A DNA stretch of 64,000 nt from Lepidostoma basale (Eukaryota > Arthropoda > Insecta > Trichoptera > Lepidostomatidae). The notes beneath the pieces are model-generated. The model searched no databases and had not been told where the DNA came from. It worked only from the letters and a program-made list of their open reading frames with translations. This document shows positions 50,410 through 61,046 of the stretch, piece after piece. The stretch spans positions 62,001 to 126,000 of the forward strand of contig JAHDVF020000101.1 of NCBI GenBank assembly GCA_022606425.2. Reading direction: 5' to 3'. Numbering within the stretch: position 1 is the first letter of the stretch; each line of letters opens with the position of its first letter. The position numbers and the translations under genes are program-made.

Positions 50410-50960
50410 CCATGCGAGTGGAGAGCACAATGGCAGTGCACAATGGTGTTCTTGTACCGACCCTTTTGTACAGAAGTGAAGGATAGAACTGGCAAAAGAA
50501 GGATGAAAGAATAATAAATGAAATATACTCGTAGATGAGATCACTTAGACGATTGTGTGATAAATCCGTATATGATATAGTGTCAAATGCAAATATGCTA
50601 TAAGAAGTAAATACGGTGCGAATGAAAGTGTTATAAACAAAATAATTAAAGGGGCTTTAAGATGGTTTGGACACACGGAAAGAATTACCGAAAAAATAAC
50701 GGTAAAAAGAGTATTTGTAAACAACGTAAATGGAACTAGAAATAGAGGAAGACCGAAGAAAACGTGTCAGGATCAAATAAATCAAATATTTAATGTCGGA
50801 GGAACGTGAGAAGTCGGAGAAATCGACGTGCGCGCATGACACGATGTATGAATGTTGAGGAAGGAAGAGAAATATGTCAGGAAAGAAAAGCGTGGCAGTC
50901 CATTCTTTCTGCCTACCACTTCGGGGAGACGGCGTGATGGTTAGTTCGTTAGTTTTTTTA
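50410..50960 (+). mobile_element. LINE-A copy, many frame breaks
   Basis: The complete C-terminal order is visible: AVHNGVLVPTLLY.S, RLCDKSVYDIVSNA, KIIKGALRWFGHTERITEK, VFVNNVNGTRNRGRPKKTC, RRARMTRCMNVEEGREIC, SVAVHSFCLPLRGDGVMV (shifted frame). It ends in a short TTAGTTCGTTAG tail. Confidence 0.8.
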
Positions 50961-50999
50961 CAATCTCCAATATGCAGAAAACAACTCATTATTACGAAT

Positions 51000-51722
51000 A
51001 ATCAAATCAGTTTATGTCATCAAAAGACATTACAAAATAAATTTTTAAGGCATCTATTGAGAACAGGTAAAATAATATATTATGTATAGTACCTATACTA
51101 CCAGAAACGCATGAGAGATGTTCGACATTAGAAAGACAGAATACTCTCCAGAATTAAGAGTATTTGCTTTCTGAACGTACTTTCACTTATATGAAAGACG
51201 TCGATCTCCGAGGAGACCGCGTTCAGCAGATTAATTGCTCTTCCCACCGGTGTCATCAGAGGTAGGTTGGTTCTGGCGGCCGGTAGGTAAAACAACCTAT
51301 GCTGCTGGAGATATCTTTCAGGGACAAAAAACCGAACACCCTCCAGCACGGCCGAGCTATTATTATTATTATTATTTTATTGAATCGCTCTTTACATCAT
51401 GACAGCACGAGCCAAATCAATGTAAAGGTTATTATAGCTATCATAGTGATTCTCGTGACATGTGATAGGTAGCTAATCTTTATTGTCACGAGAATTCTAC
51501 ACCAGACCAAAGACAGTGTGACAATCACACTGCCCTCGCTGGGAATCGAACCCGGAACCTTTGGGGTGGCAGTCAATGCACTTACCACTTGGCCACGAAG
51601 GTCGTCAAAAAGTTCTCGAAATATCCCCTGAGTAATGTAGAATAATGGGTTACGAGATGCCCATCTCTTCGAAACTGCAGAGATTTGGTCCTAAGCATTC
51701 CCAAAAGAAATACCGTGGGAAA
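51000..51722 (-). mobile_element. LINE-I copy with two SINE insertions, minus strand
   Basis: The minus frame 51,128-51,349 encodes LEGVRFFVPERYLQQHRLFY, TNLPLMTPVGRAINLLNAVS and SEIDVFHISESTFRKQ. Beyond SINE-1 it resumes at about 51,607 with the GYFENF..HLVTHYSTLLRGYF-type region and SYPWL..GIS. A second SINE interrupts it at 51,722. Confidence 0.85.
51357..51606 (-). mobile_element. SINE-1, minus strand
   Basis: The (ATT)n tail is at the left (51,357-51,376), the tRNA-like head at 51,530-51,606 with GGAATCGAACC (B-box complement) and CACTTACCACTTGGCCACGA (A-box complement). It sits within LINE-I. Confidence 0.88.
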
Positions 51723-51800
51723 CTGGTCGTGTTCAGACTTTAACCCAAGTCCCTTGGATCAGGAGTCAAGCGTTCTGTCCCCTAGACCACCACCTGATTC
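51722..51800 (-). mobile_element. SINE-2 head, minus strand
   Basis: CCCAAGTCCCTTGGATCAGG, then GTTCTGTCCCCTAGACCACC matches the complement of the SINE-2 head at 46,946-47,020. The body and tail are lost. Confidence 0.7.
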
Positions 51801-51802
51801 AA

Positions 51803-52070
51803 ATGCTTCTTCTTCTTGTTCTTCTTCTGATTGTAGATCTTGCGATCTGTTTATGCAGGACATCAACTTTTTCCCTGTGATGAAGACGACCAGCCTTCTC
51901 TCCATTTCTTTGGTGGTCGACGGCCCTCTGGAGTCTCGTGCATTACGATATTAGGAACTCTTGCTGGATCCATTGTCTCGATATGGTCCCTCCAGAATCG
52001 TCTTCTCTGCCTACTCATTTCGTCGCAATGTTATCATTTCTCTGTTTGCAATTGCGTGTTCAAGTCAAAT
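51803..52070 (-). mobile_element. LINE-E2-like fragment, minus strand
   Basis: The minus strand carries SRQRRRFWRDHIETMDPARV, PNIVMHETPEGRRPPKKWRE and GWSSSSQGKKLMSCINRSQD with an R-rich junction and a GAA-type tail at 51,808-51,826. Closest in the window to 61,440-61,815. Confidence 0.8.
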
Positions 52071-52199
52071 TCAAATTCAAATGTTAAAACCCGTAATATC
52101 AACTCTTAATTTCTAATGCGTCTTCTCTCTTGCAAGTAGGAGAGTAGGAACGCTAGGGTAAAATTCAAAATCCATATTTGTGCTATTTTTACATCAATA

Positions 52200-52500
52200 A
52201 CATTGTAATATATTATTTGGGGGTTGACAGTGGCGTGACCGCGGCCCCCGCCGGGCCGGAGCTGCCCTGCCGATTGCCCCTATGATTAAATGTTTGGGCG
52301 ACCCTGCTCACGGTCTTAATTGCCCCTAGAACAAAGAAATTATTCCTCACACGCATTTCACCTCAACGAATCCACACAACGCCGTTTCATTTCGATTATT
52401 TATTGTATTTGCGCCAATTCCAAGTTGCCCCGCGGTTGTGTGCGCAGCTTTACGACCTGATGACGGAACGGTGACGCTAATTTATGCTCTCGCCACATGA
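52200..52500. promoter_or_regulatory. Candidate non-coding regulatory island
   Basis: A unique, GC-rich block with TATGATTAAATG and TTAATTGCCCC homeobox-like motifs and no long open frame. It does not match any other part of the window. Could be regulatory, or an unknown repeat. Confidence 0.2.
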
Positions 52501-52509
52501 TCAGGCTTG

Positions 52510-52945
52510 GACAAGCTGAAGAGCTCTTGCAGAGTCTAGTCTTAGTCTAACAGTCCTTATTAAACTTTTAGATCTTTCTGACCTAAAAGAACTAGAAGAC
52601 AAAGAAGACTTAGAAAGACTAGAAAACTTAGAAGAACTAGAAGGCATACTTAGTCTAGCAGTCCTTATTAAGCTTTTAGATCTTTCTGACCTAAAATAAC
52701 TAGAAGACAAAGAAGACCTAGAAAGACTAGAAAATTTAGAAGAACTAGAAGGCATACTTAGTCTAGCAGTCCTTATTAAGCTTTTAGATCTTTCTGACCT
52801 AAAATAACTAGTAGACAAAGAACACCTAGAAAGACTAGAAAACTTAGAAGAACTAGAAGGCATACTTAGTCTAGCAGTCCTTATTAAGCTTTTAGATCTT
52901 TCTGACCTAAAAGAACTAGAAGACAAAGAAGACCTAGAAGACAAA
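52510..52945. repeat. 108-bp satellite, four units
   Basis: AGGCATACTTAGTCTAGC recurs at 52,642, 52,750 and 52,858, exactly 108 bp apart, with a first partial unit from about 52,530. Because 108 is divisible by 3, the minus strand holds a 147-codon frame with 36-residue repeats (SERSKSLIRTARLSMPSSSS). Each unit also holds purine-rich AGAAGACAAAGAAGACCTAG. I regard the frame as a by-product. Confidence 0.9.
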
Positions 52946-53560
52946 AAAGATAAAAGGAGAAGACAAAGAAAACCTAGAAATGTAAGAGGACCTTCTTCAC
53001 CTTTTGTCTTTTTGTCTTCTAGGTCTTCTTTGTCTTCTACGTCTTCCTTGATGTCTAGTTCTTCTTTGTTTAATATGCCTTTTCTTATTCTTTGTCTTAT
53101 AGGTCTTCTAAGCCTTCTTTGTTTTCCATGTTATCGTTGCTATCTAGGTCTTCTTTGTCTTCTAGTTTTTCTAGGTCTTTTTGCCTTCTAGTTCTTCTTT
53201 GTCTTCTAGTTTTTCTAGGTCTTCTTTGTCTTCTAGTTCTTTTAGGTCTTCTTTGGGTTCTATGTTGCTTCTTATGACTTCTTTGTCTTCTAGTTCTTCT
53301 AAATCTTTTTGTCTCCTAGATTTTCCAGGTCTTCTTTGTCTTCCAATTCTTTTAGGTTTTCTTTGTATTCTAAGTCCTCTTAAATTTCTAGGATTTCTTT
53401 GTCTTCTAGGTCTTCTTTGCCGTTATGACCTCCTTGGTCTACTAGGTTTTCTTGGTCTTATCAGTCTTCGAAGTCTTCTTCGTCTTCTATACCTTTTTTG
53501 TCTTCTAGGTCTTCTTTGCTTTTTGGTCTTATTGTTCTTATCTTCTGGTGTTTTCTTATT
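52946..53560. repeat. Purine tract switching to pyrimidine tract
   Basis: The purine-rich AGAAGACAAAGAAAACC repeats end near 52,985. From 53,000 the plus strand becomes pyrimidine-rich, TCTTCTAGGTCTTCTTTGTC over about 550 bp, the reverse complement of the same motif. The whole is therefore a very large imperfect inverted repeat, with long homopurine strands on opposite sides. Confidence 0.8.
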
Positions 53561-53574
53561 TTTTTTTCTTGTTC

Positions 53575-54480
53575 ATTCTTTGAACATGACCGTACCAGTT
53601 CCCTTTTCGCTGTCTGCTCCATCTTATAATATCCTCAACCTCACATTTCTCTCTTATTCTGGTGTTCCTCGCGCGATCTCTCAGCGTCTTGTCTGCTATC
53701 GTCTTCAGTGTCTTCATTTCGAAAGTCCTCAAAACGTGTTTGGTCTTTACTGTGTCTGCCCTTGCTTCGACGCCATATGTTATTATTGGTCTTAAATATG
53801 CTTTATAGATTCTCATCTTACTCTTAATGGTCATGTCTTTGTTTTTCCATATTGTGCATTTTAGAGCGCCAGAGATTGCAGCTGCCTTGTTTACTTGGGC
53901 TTGTATTTCTTCCCGCAGATCAGCTCCCTCCACCAGGTCTATGCCTTGATACTTGAAGGTCTTGACCTGTTCTATGGGTTGATTTTCTATAACAAGGTTA
54001 CATGTTTTGGAAAAGGTCATACATTTTGTCTTTTCGATAGAGAGCGTCATATTATATTATATTATTTCTTACAGGCGTGATGTAGTCTGTCTAGCATTTA
54101 TTGTAAGTCATTATTGTTTTCAGCTATGATTATAGCATCGTCTGTATAACAGACAATTTGTTCTCCCATCCTATATCCCAGTTGTAGCGATTGGGTCTCC
54201 TCTATAAGTTCGTCCATTATCAGATTGAACAGAAAAGGGGCTTAGGCTGTCCCCTTGTCGTATGGTACGGGGATTATTTTACTAAGTTCATAATCGCATC
54301 TAATTCTGGTGTTGCCTCTCATATTTAAATCTCTGATTGTATTAATAATATCTGGAGGAACAGACTTTTGAATCGGAATGTTTATTATGTCTTTTAATTG
54401 TACCCTGTCAAAGGCTTTTGTGAGGTCCACAAAGCAGATATAAGCAGTGGTTTGGAATTCAATTGTCTTTGCCTTAATTT
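53575..54480 (-). mobile_element. LINE-E, longest copy (RT palm to C-terminus)
   Basis: Minus strand, from right to left: CFVDLTKAFDRVQLKDIINI (palm motif A with D), a stop after VPYDKGTA, FLFNLIMDELIEETQSLQLG, a YTDDAIIIAE motif (YxDD type) near 54,130, then EKTKCMTFSKTCNLVIENQP, YLRPIITYGVEARADTVKTK and RWSRQRKGNWYGHVQRM. The C-terminal GRPPKR part is replaced by the pyrimidine tract at 53,575. Both catalytic aspartates are visible but the frame is broken, so it is inactive. Confidence 0.9.
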
Positions 54481-54489
54481 CTCACAGGC

Positions 54490-55040
54490 GTGATGGAGAA
54501 ATATTTTAAAATACATAACAAATCGTGTACTTCCCATGAGTTATAAAAACTCATTTTGGGCCTTAATATAATTACAATGATTACAATAAAACATATTCAT
54601 GACAGACACACAATGATTACAAACACAAAAAGACTAATAAATATCATTTTCCAAAAACTGCCTGAGGTAATACAGCTTTAGGCTGTTAGCCACATTACTA
54701 GACCCTCGAATACTCTCAGGAAGCCTGTTATACTCCAAAAAGGTGGGTGTAGATTGTGTCCTTGTCTTGTGTTGTAACTGTGAACATCACGGTTTTAAGT
54801 GACATGAGTATTTGTTTGAGCTACGTTATTTATGATTTGAATCTGAGTATATGCAATTTTGTAATAAGGTGATGACGATAAGGTGACTAAATGGTAAAAT
54901 GTCTGTAAATGTCTTTTACGTGCATTTCTATTGGAATACCATATATATTTCGTATTGCCCTATTTTGAACAACTTGGATTTCAGATATTAGCTTTTTAGT
55001 AGAAAAGCCCCATATGCATGATGTACGGGACAGATTGCTC
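54490..55040 (-). mobile_element. LINE-P (R1/Jockey-like) C-terminal fragment, minus strand
   Basis: Minus translation, with several breaks, contains IQVVQNRAIRNIYGIPIEMH, HKTRTQSTPTFLEYNRLPES, IRGSSNVANSLKLYYLRQFL. The QNRAIRxIYG and RLPESIR..S.xxFKxxLxxxL pattern is typical of R1/Jockey/I-type RT ends. Single copy. Confidence 0.7.
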
Positions 55041-55600
55041 CCCCTGTACTATTAATATTTATTTTGGCCGCTGACTGCTGCTCGTCTCCGATGTGGTGTG
55101 GATGGTAAAACGGAGAATACGGCGTGATGATGATTGTGTAATAAAACAAAGTTTTATTATATGCGGCAATCGGTGCAGGGTAGAAGCGAAGAGAAGTGTG
55201 CAGTAGCTCAAATACTGGTTTTTACTTAGTTAAGAGCGCCAAGCCTCTTTTACGCGCAGCGTGTCCACGCGTGTCAGAATTTGAAGGAAGAGTGAGGGGC
55301 CGAGTCCTTACAACACCCGCTTATATAGCCTCCGCAAAACTAGCGATAACGGTTATTAACGTATTTTTAGTTTCGGAGAATTTCAGTCGCAGCTGCTGTG
55401 TTACTACGGCATTTATGATTGGCTGTTAAAATCGAGCGAGAATAATCTCGATTGAGCTACTGCAAAATCTCGTTGCTATGCGCTTTCACGCGACTACCGA
55501 CTGCCTTATTTATTTTAAGAAAACATAAACAAATTAAACTTAAATTAATACAAAATAACAAATATTAATTAAATAATAAAATTAGCACCGTTAAAAATAA
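55041..55600. other. No gene recognised
   Basis: 55,180-55,330 is GC-richer with a 77-codon plus frame lacking any domain. AT-rich DNA follows. Confidence 0.35.
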
Positions 55601-55604
55601 AAAA

Positions 55605-56010
55605 AAATTAATAATATAATAAAAAATTAATAAAATTAAAAACTACTCGCATACGTCCGATACACATGATAAATAAACTAAATGAGAGTGAAACATTGCA
55701 TAGTACACTGCCCGTAGTAGTGAGATGGGAAGAGTTTTTTCTAAATCTATATAGTATACCTGCGACTGATGTGATCTTGGATTTGATGTGGTCATATTCG
55801 TGCGTCCATAATAGCTTAGAGTCGATATATATTCCTAAATATTTTGTAACACCAGTTTTGTCAAGATAATTATCACCAAGGTCAATATTAAGAGTATGAT
55901 ATTCTATAAGCAAATTACATGTTTTGGGTGTTTTGGAAAAGGTCATACATTTTGTCTTTTCGATAGAGATCATCATGTTGTATTTCTTACAGGTGTGCTG
56001 TAGAAATAAT
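55605..56010 (-). pseudogene. Chimeric LINE remnant (LINE-E + R1/Jockey-like)
   Basis: The minus frame 55,608-55,976 begins MMISIEKTKCMTFSKTPKTC of LINE-E and then changes to TGVTKYLGIYIDSKLLWTHE and ITSVAGILYRFRKN, which belong to the thumb region of an R1/Jockey-type RT. The two are fused in frame near NLLIEYHTLNIDLG. Confidence 0.75.
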
Positions 56011-56102
56011 TAATTAAACGATTTATGGAAAGTACCCATTTGGATAGTTTTTCGCGCATTTAATATATTATTTGATGTCTTAAAAAATAATCTTTGTTCC
56101 AG

Positions 56103-56165
56103 GAACAATGATCGACCCGAGCTCATCCGAAGAAGACAGCGACGATGAGAAAAAAAAGCCACAGG
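56103..56165 (+). CDS. Candidate host-gene micro-exon, acidic
   Basis: TTTGTTCCAG (acceptor, AG at 56,101-56,102) precedes and G/GTAGGT (donor at 56,166) follows a 63-bp block. The frame is T-MIDPSSSEEDSDDEKKKPQ-G, with a serine and acid stretch typical of a casein-kinase-2 phosphorylated linker. ATG at 56,108 has an A at -3, so it could be a start codon or internal. The frame does run on into the intron (to 56,392), but codon quality drops after the donor. It is unlike any transposon protein in the window. I do not recognise the gene. Confidence 0.4.
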
Positions 56166-56410
56166 GTAGGTACCCCCATTGTGTATTTAAAACATCCCTC
56201 CAACTTCTGGAGTCATTAATCACGAGGAGCCCTCAAAAAGTTTTATGCCATTGTTCCGACAATTTGCCGATATTTTATTGTTTCGGCGCCGGAATTTTGA
56301 CATTCTCAAATGCCGTAATAATGGAGACATGCCCACTTTCTTTTCCCGGCTTGGAGGCTATTACTTTAAAATTAAAAAAAAATCAACCATGACGTCACTA
56401 ACAATGATGA
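56166..56410 (+). other. Sequence after candidate exon, no gene
   Basis: Lies directly downstream of the GTAGGT donor. The open frame through it does not resemble a known protein, so I read it as intron. Confidence 0.3.
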
Positions 56411-56411
56411 T

Positions 56412-56500
56412 GACGACCTTCGTGGCAGAGTGGTAAGAGCTCTGACTGCCATACCGAAGGTTCCGGGATCGATTCCCGGCGATGGCAGCGTTATTGTCAC
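56412..56500 (+). mobile_element. SINE-1 head, partial
   Basis: GTGGCAGAGTGGTAAGAGC (A-box) and GGGATCGATTCCC (B-box) match the SINE-1 head with several changes. The body after GTTATTGTCACAATGTTATA does not match, so this is a truncated or related subfamily. Confidence 0.7.
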
Positions 56501-56937
56501 AATGTTATATACCTAACCACCCGTTCCCACGAATCACTTTCCTACGTCTCTATATTTTGAATCAAGATTTGTTTATATTATATTCAGTAAACATTTGGGG
56601 ATTCAGAGATGCATTAATTGATCTGTTCCCACGTCTTCGTCCGACTGATTGAAGGTTTGTTTATATTATAAATATTTTTGTAAACATAAGGGCTCGAACC
56701 CGAGAATGTTTTTATTGATCTGTTCCCACAGGTACATGTGTCATCGAACAAAGAAATGCACACTAAGTCTAGATACAATTGCAACTCCTTAGAGTTTTAT
56801 CTTTCTAAATTTAATTCGTGAATTAATTGATTGTTAATCCCATTTTAGGCGCATTTTAAAACTATGCAAAAAAATAATGAGTCATCAAACTCATGTTCTT
56901 GCATAATGTAATAATGTATTTACAAATACAAGAAGAA
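56501..56937. other. No gene; possible SINE body
   Basis: CATTTGGGGATTCAGAGATG / CATAAGGGCTCGAACCCGAG blocks and a repeated TTGATCTGTTCCCAC motif (56,620 and 56,716) suggest a short internal duplication. Nothing coding. Confidence 0.35.
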
Positions 56938-56938
56938 A

Positions 56939-56986
56939 TCTACATCTACATCTACATCTACATCTACATCTACATCTACATCTACA
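56939..56986. repeat. (TACATC)n microsatellite
   Basis: About eight TACATC units immediately before the Helitron-like start. Confidence 0.9.
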
Positions 56987-58019
56987 TATAAATAAAACAC
57001 AATCTGGGTTGTGTGTGTCTCCTTCTTTCTCGGTGATTCCTCATCAGATCCTTCTGTATCTTGGGGAATGGACTAAGTGGAATTTAGCGGTCGTCATAGG
57101 CATATTTTCGTTATTAATCGAGCTCTAATTAACTTTATAAATTAATCAATTAATTGAAAATTTTCGTAGTGCAAACGAATATAGACCTTAATGTTCGTAT
57201 CACCTGAGTATCAATCTTTTGAGTCTATATTCGTTTGACACGGTCTGGAGAGAATTCAGTCTCCATGTAATTTTGTGTAGTGGCAACAATGTGTTTTGCT
57301 TTCTGACAGTCCAATATATTGCGTTTTACTTTGGGATGTATAATACTTAATACGTTTTGCTTATTACGTACTAAAATAATTGGTTGTTTAATTGGTACAG
57401 TATATTTTATTGGCCATATTTTAATGTACACTAATGCAGACAGGTAATTATACTTCTTAATTTTGGCGAGTATAATTTTTACGCGTCAATTTGAGGTTAT
57501 GAACGAAATTTTATTTTTTCGTGTGGCTGAAACTTATTCGTTTCTCTTACGTTCGACGGTGATTACTTAATGATATTCGTTTTCTAGAGTTCTAGCCGTT
57601 CGATTGGTCACGTGGTCTCTGAACTGTCACAATCTCTTTGTACGTCGTAATATTTTGTAGGTATGAAGTTTCGGTACTTTTAGGTTATGAAGTTTTTGGG
57701 ATTAAAAATATTCAATGATAATTAAATTGTTCAGGTTATTTCAAAGGATGATAACGAAAATATAAAATATTGGACGTCGAAGCTCTACAAGAATATGAAG
57801 AAACTTGCTTCCGTAAGTATAATATAATATTTATATTTCTAATTCATAAATATATTTTCAGTTTATTCTATTTTGCTGTTTTCTTTATACGCATACTTTG
57901 GTCAGGGAAATAGTTACATTACCACAGCAACGGTAAGAAAGTTCTAATGATATACAATATGAATTACAATATGAATGAATGACACAATTCTTATGACTTT
58001 TTCCGTTTATTTCTAGGAA

Positions 58020-58165
58020 AATAAAGTAACGGATCAGAGATGGGACGAAAATTACCGATGCAGCGTGCAAAATAACTTCGTTAAAATGGAATTAGATCAA
58101 TCAAACAACGGATGATCAGTGAATTAGATGTACTCTGGAGTGGCGAATGAGAACCGGCTCATTTT
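58020..58165 (+). pseudogene. LINE-C/D scrap inside Helitron-like copy
   Basis: RDGTKITDAACKITS-like coding, then GDKLITDDQ..LDVLWSGE. It corresponds to the KVADVACKI..KWxWAGH part of LINE-C/D and is related to 59,590-59,850. Confidence 0.5.
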
Positions 58166-58329
58166 TACATTACACAATGATTTTGTTGTCCATGAAAATC
58201 ACATCAGAGCCAATAAAGTAAGTTTCTACGATCGTGATTTCGCTGTTGTCACATGCACCTTTCATGACTAAAAACATTGTCAAAGCGCCCTTGAGGTGAG
58301 CTATTCACGAAAACGGCGATTATACAAAT

Positions 58330-58500
58330 TAAACAAACAAACAAACAAACCATCACGCCGTTTCCCCACAGGGGTAGGCAGAGAATGGACCATAACACTA
58401 CTCTATCCTGGCAAACCTCTCTAGCTTCCTCCACATTCATACGAGTCATACACGCATGTCGATTCCTCTGACTTCTAACATGACCAACCTTTAAAATCTG
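58330..58500 (-). mobile_element. LINE-A 3' fragment, minus strand
   Basis: (CAAA)n tail at 58,329-58,348, ACCATCACGCCGTTTCCCCA, then the minus frame TRMNVEEAREVCQDRVV and RSQRNRHACMT. It belongs to the (GTTT)-tailed sub-branch, like 38,979. Confidence 0.8.
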
Positions 58501-58887
58501 ATTAATTTAATTAATTTGACAAATTAATCAAATTAATCAGATTAAAAGGTTTTATCAGTTTTATCGTTTTTATAAAGAATTTTGACAGGTGTACAAATAA
58601 ATTTTTCATTTGTTCCAATGACAATTTGAATAATTTCTTCTACATAACACTACTCTATCCTGGCAAACCTGTCTAGCTTCCTCCACATTCATACGAGTCA
58701 TACACGCATGTCGATTCCTCCGACTTCTAACATGACCAACCTTTAAAATCTGATTAATTTAATTAATTTGACAAATTAATCAGATTAAAAGGTTTTATTA
58801 GTTTTATCGTTTTTATAAAGAATTTTGACAGGTGTACAAATAATTTTTTCATTTGTTCCAATGACAATTTGAATAATTTCTTCAATA
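58391..58887. repeat. 252-bp tandem duplication
   Basis: CATAACACTACTCTATCCTG starts at 58,391 and again at 58,643. The two units are nearly identical and differ mainly by a short deletion in an AATTAATC run of the second. The duplication carries part of the LINE-A fragment and part of the surrounding Helitron-like sequence, so it happened after the LINE insertion. Confidence 0.88.
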
Positions 58888-59154
58888 TTATTTTTAAGTT
58901 CTTGCTGGTTAAGTGCCTTATTACAGATAATTTAAATAATGGTGGATACGTGTAACATAAATTAAATAAACACAAAAGTCCGGATCGTCCATGTCAACAT
59001 GTGCAACATTGAAAAAAACATTATGTGTTATTACATTATGTGCTAAATTAAAAAACAGTGGATACGTGGAACATATTATAAATTAAATAGACAATATGTG
59101 CACCGTCTAAAAAGAACATTTTGTGTAAAATTATTTTTATTTTGTTATTTTATT

Positions 59155-59395
59155 TTATATCATTGTATTTTATATTATTTGTTTTAGATTTATTTTGTGG
59201 GTGTTGGACGATCGAAGTGTGCGCGGGAGATGCCTATTGGTGGCGATGAGGTTCGCAACCCATCACACCGCGCCTCCCGCGGGGCGAAAAGAGAAGGATG
59301 GAGTGCCGCATCAGTAAAAGTGTGACAGTCCATTCTCTCTGCTTACACTTTCGGGGAGACGGCGTGATGGTTAGTTAGTTAGTTAGTTAATTTGA
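59155..59395 (+). mobile_element. Repeat with LINE-A-like 3' end
   Basis: CGCGGGAGATGCCTATTGG, GGTTCGCAACCCATCACACC, GTCCATTCTCTCTGCTTAC and GACGGCGTGATGG followed by (TTAG)n. The upstream part is not the usual LINE-A protein, only the last 60 bp is. A second copy is at 62,930-63,128. Confidence 0.65.
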
Positions 59396-59589
59396 CAAAT
59401 TAGCCTAATTATTATTATTATTATTATGCATATAGCATGAACTGCCTTTTATATGAAGAATATCTTCAGCAAACAAGTGAAAAACAGTTGTAATTCATTC
59501 ATTGTATGGAAATTTAAATTTTGCCTTATGCGCCTCTTCGGTGTCCGCCTTATGGCAATTCAAAATTTTTTTTTTTTAATTCCAGGGCC

Positions 59590-59860
59590 CAAAATTGATG
59601 AATCAAGGATCGGACCAAAGTTGCCGATGCAGCGTGTAAAATAACTAATGTTTAAATGGAATGGGATCGGTCATAAAGCAAGGACAACGGGTGATAAGAT
59701 CTTCTGGCCTGGAGTGGCGAAAGAGAAACAGCTACACAAATTCTGGCAGATCACAAGCAAGATGGTCTGATGACATTAAACGAGTGGCAGGAGGTCAATG
59801 GCGCAGAGCGGCGAGGGATACAGTTGTGGAAGTCGGGAAGGGAGGCTTTTGTAGTATTAT
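59590..59860 (+). mobile_element. LINE-C/D C-terminal fragment
   Basis: IDESRIGPKLPMQRVK, then WNGIGHKARTTGDK and, in the next frame, VWRKRNSYTNSGRSQARWSD, DIKRVAGGQWRRAARDTVV. The GRxxARWxDDIKRVAG motif is typical. The end EVGKGGF lacks QQW. Confidence 0.8.
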
Positions 59861-61046
59861 CATCTATATTACTATTCCACGCCAACGGACTCGCAGTAGA
59901 AACTTACTTTATTGGCTCTGATGTGAATTTCATGGACAACAAAATCAAGAGTTTTGTTTCTCTAAACATATGAATGTTTTGTGCAAATGTGATATAATAT
60001 TGTTTATTTGATTATTAAATTTCATATAAAATATTCAAAAAATACTTTTTCAATTACATTAGTAATATGTATTCAAGTTTAAAATTCACAGCGAGTTTGC
60101 TTGGATTGAAACATTGTTTTATAGATATACACACACATTTTTGCATCCATACACATGTCATTTAATCCAATAAATAAACTAATTGATATTGAACTTCAAT
60201 TGTATTTGTTGAATATATATTGGATTTATTTATATACTCGAATTTAGCAATAGCGAAGCGTTGCCGGGTCAGCTAGTATATAATAATTAATAAGACAATA
60301 ATAATAAATTTGTTGTCACCGAAACACGAATCTATATAAATAAAAGGCGATCTTCCGGGTGTGTGTGGACTATTTCTGAGGTTATTCCTGAGCTGATCAT
60401 TTTCCAAGTTATACACTTCCTTAATAGATAGACATAGGTGGGCATAGGCATATTTTTGTTATTAATCGAGCTCTAATTAACTTTGTAAATTTATAAATTT
60501 TCGTAGTGCGAGCGAGTATAGACCTTCATGTTCGTATCACCTGAGTATCGATCTTTAGAGTCTATATTCGCTTGGCGTGATAAGATGCAAATTAGTGGCT
60601 TTTTTGACTCTTTGCGTGGTCAGATATGAAATTAGTCGCTCTTTTGAACTGAAAAATATACGCACGTATAGGGATGGGCAAAACGACTCATCTCAGGGAT
60701 CTGATCTGAACGGTTCCGCTCAGCAAAGTGAGCCGACTCTTTTTAACGATCCACGGTTCACCATTTTGAGTCGTTCAAAGTTTGAAATTATTTTAGTGAC
60801 CTTTTTTTTTTGCTCCTCGACCAAAAAAGTTGATTCCGGTAAAAAAAAAAAATTCACCAGGATAAATTTTTTGTCGATGAGCTAAAAAAAAAATTCACAA
60901 CGACAAACAACTTTTTTGACAAACGACTCGATAATTATCAAGAAGAATCGGCTCACTTTACTGAGCGGAACCATTCAGCTCAGATCCCTTAAAGAGATCA
61001 CTAAAAATAGTCGACTCTTTTGCAATAATATACGATTCACCGAGCG

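Larger units (their letters stand above)
56982..60276 (+). mobile_element. Helitron-like element, copy 1
   Basis: The 3' end fits a Helitron: a hairpin AGCAATAGCGAAGCGTTGC followed by CGGGTCAGCTAG/T (60,246-60,276, ending in CTAG before T). The 5' start TCTACATATAAATAAAAC is similar to TCTATATAAATAAAAG of copy 2. No helicase or Rep frame is present, so it is non-autonomous. Internal parts include LINE fragments. Boundaries at the 5' side are uncertain because of the TACATC repeat. Confidence 0.5.

Noticed and set aside
52501..52944. 147-codon Ser/Arg-rich minus-strand frame
   Set aside because: It matches the 108-bp satellite exactly. No start context, no conservation evidence.
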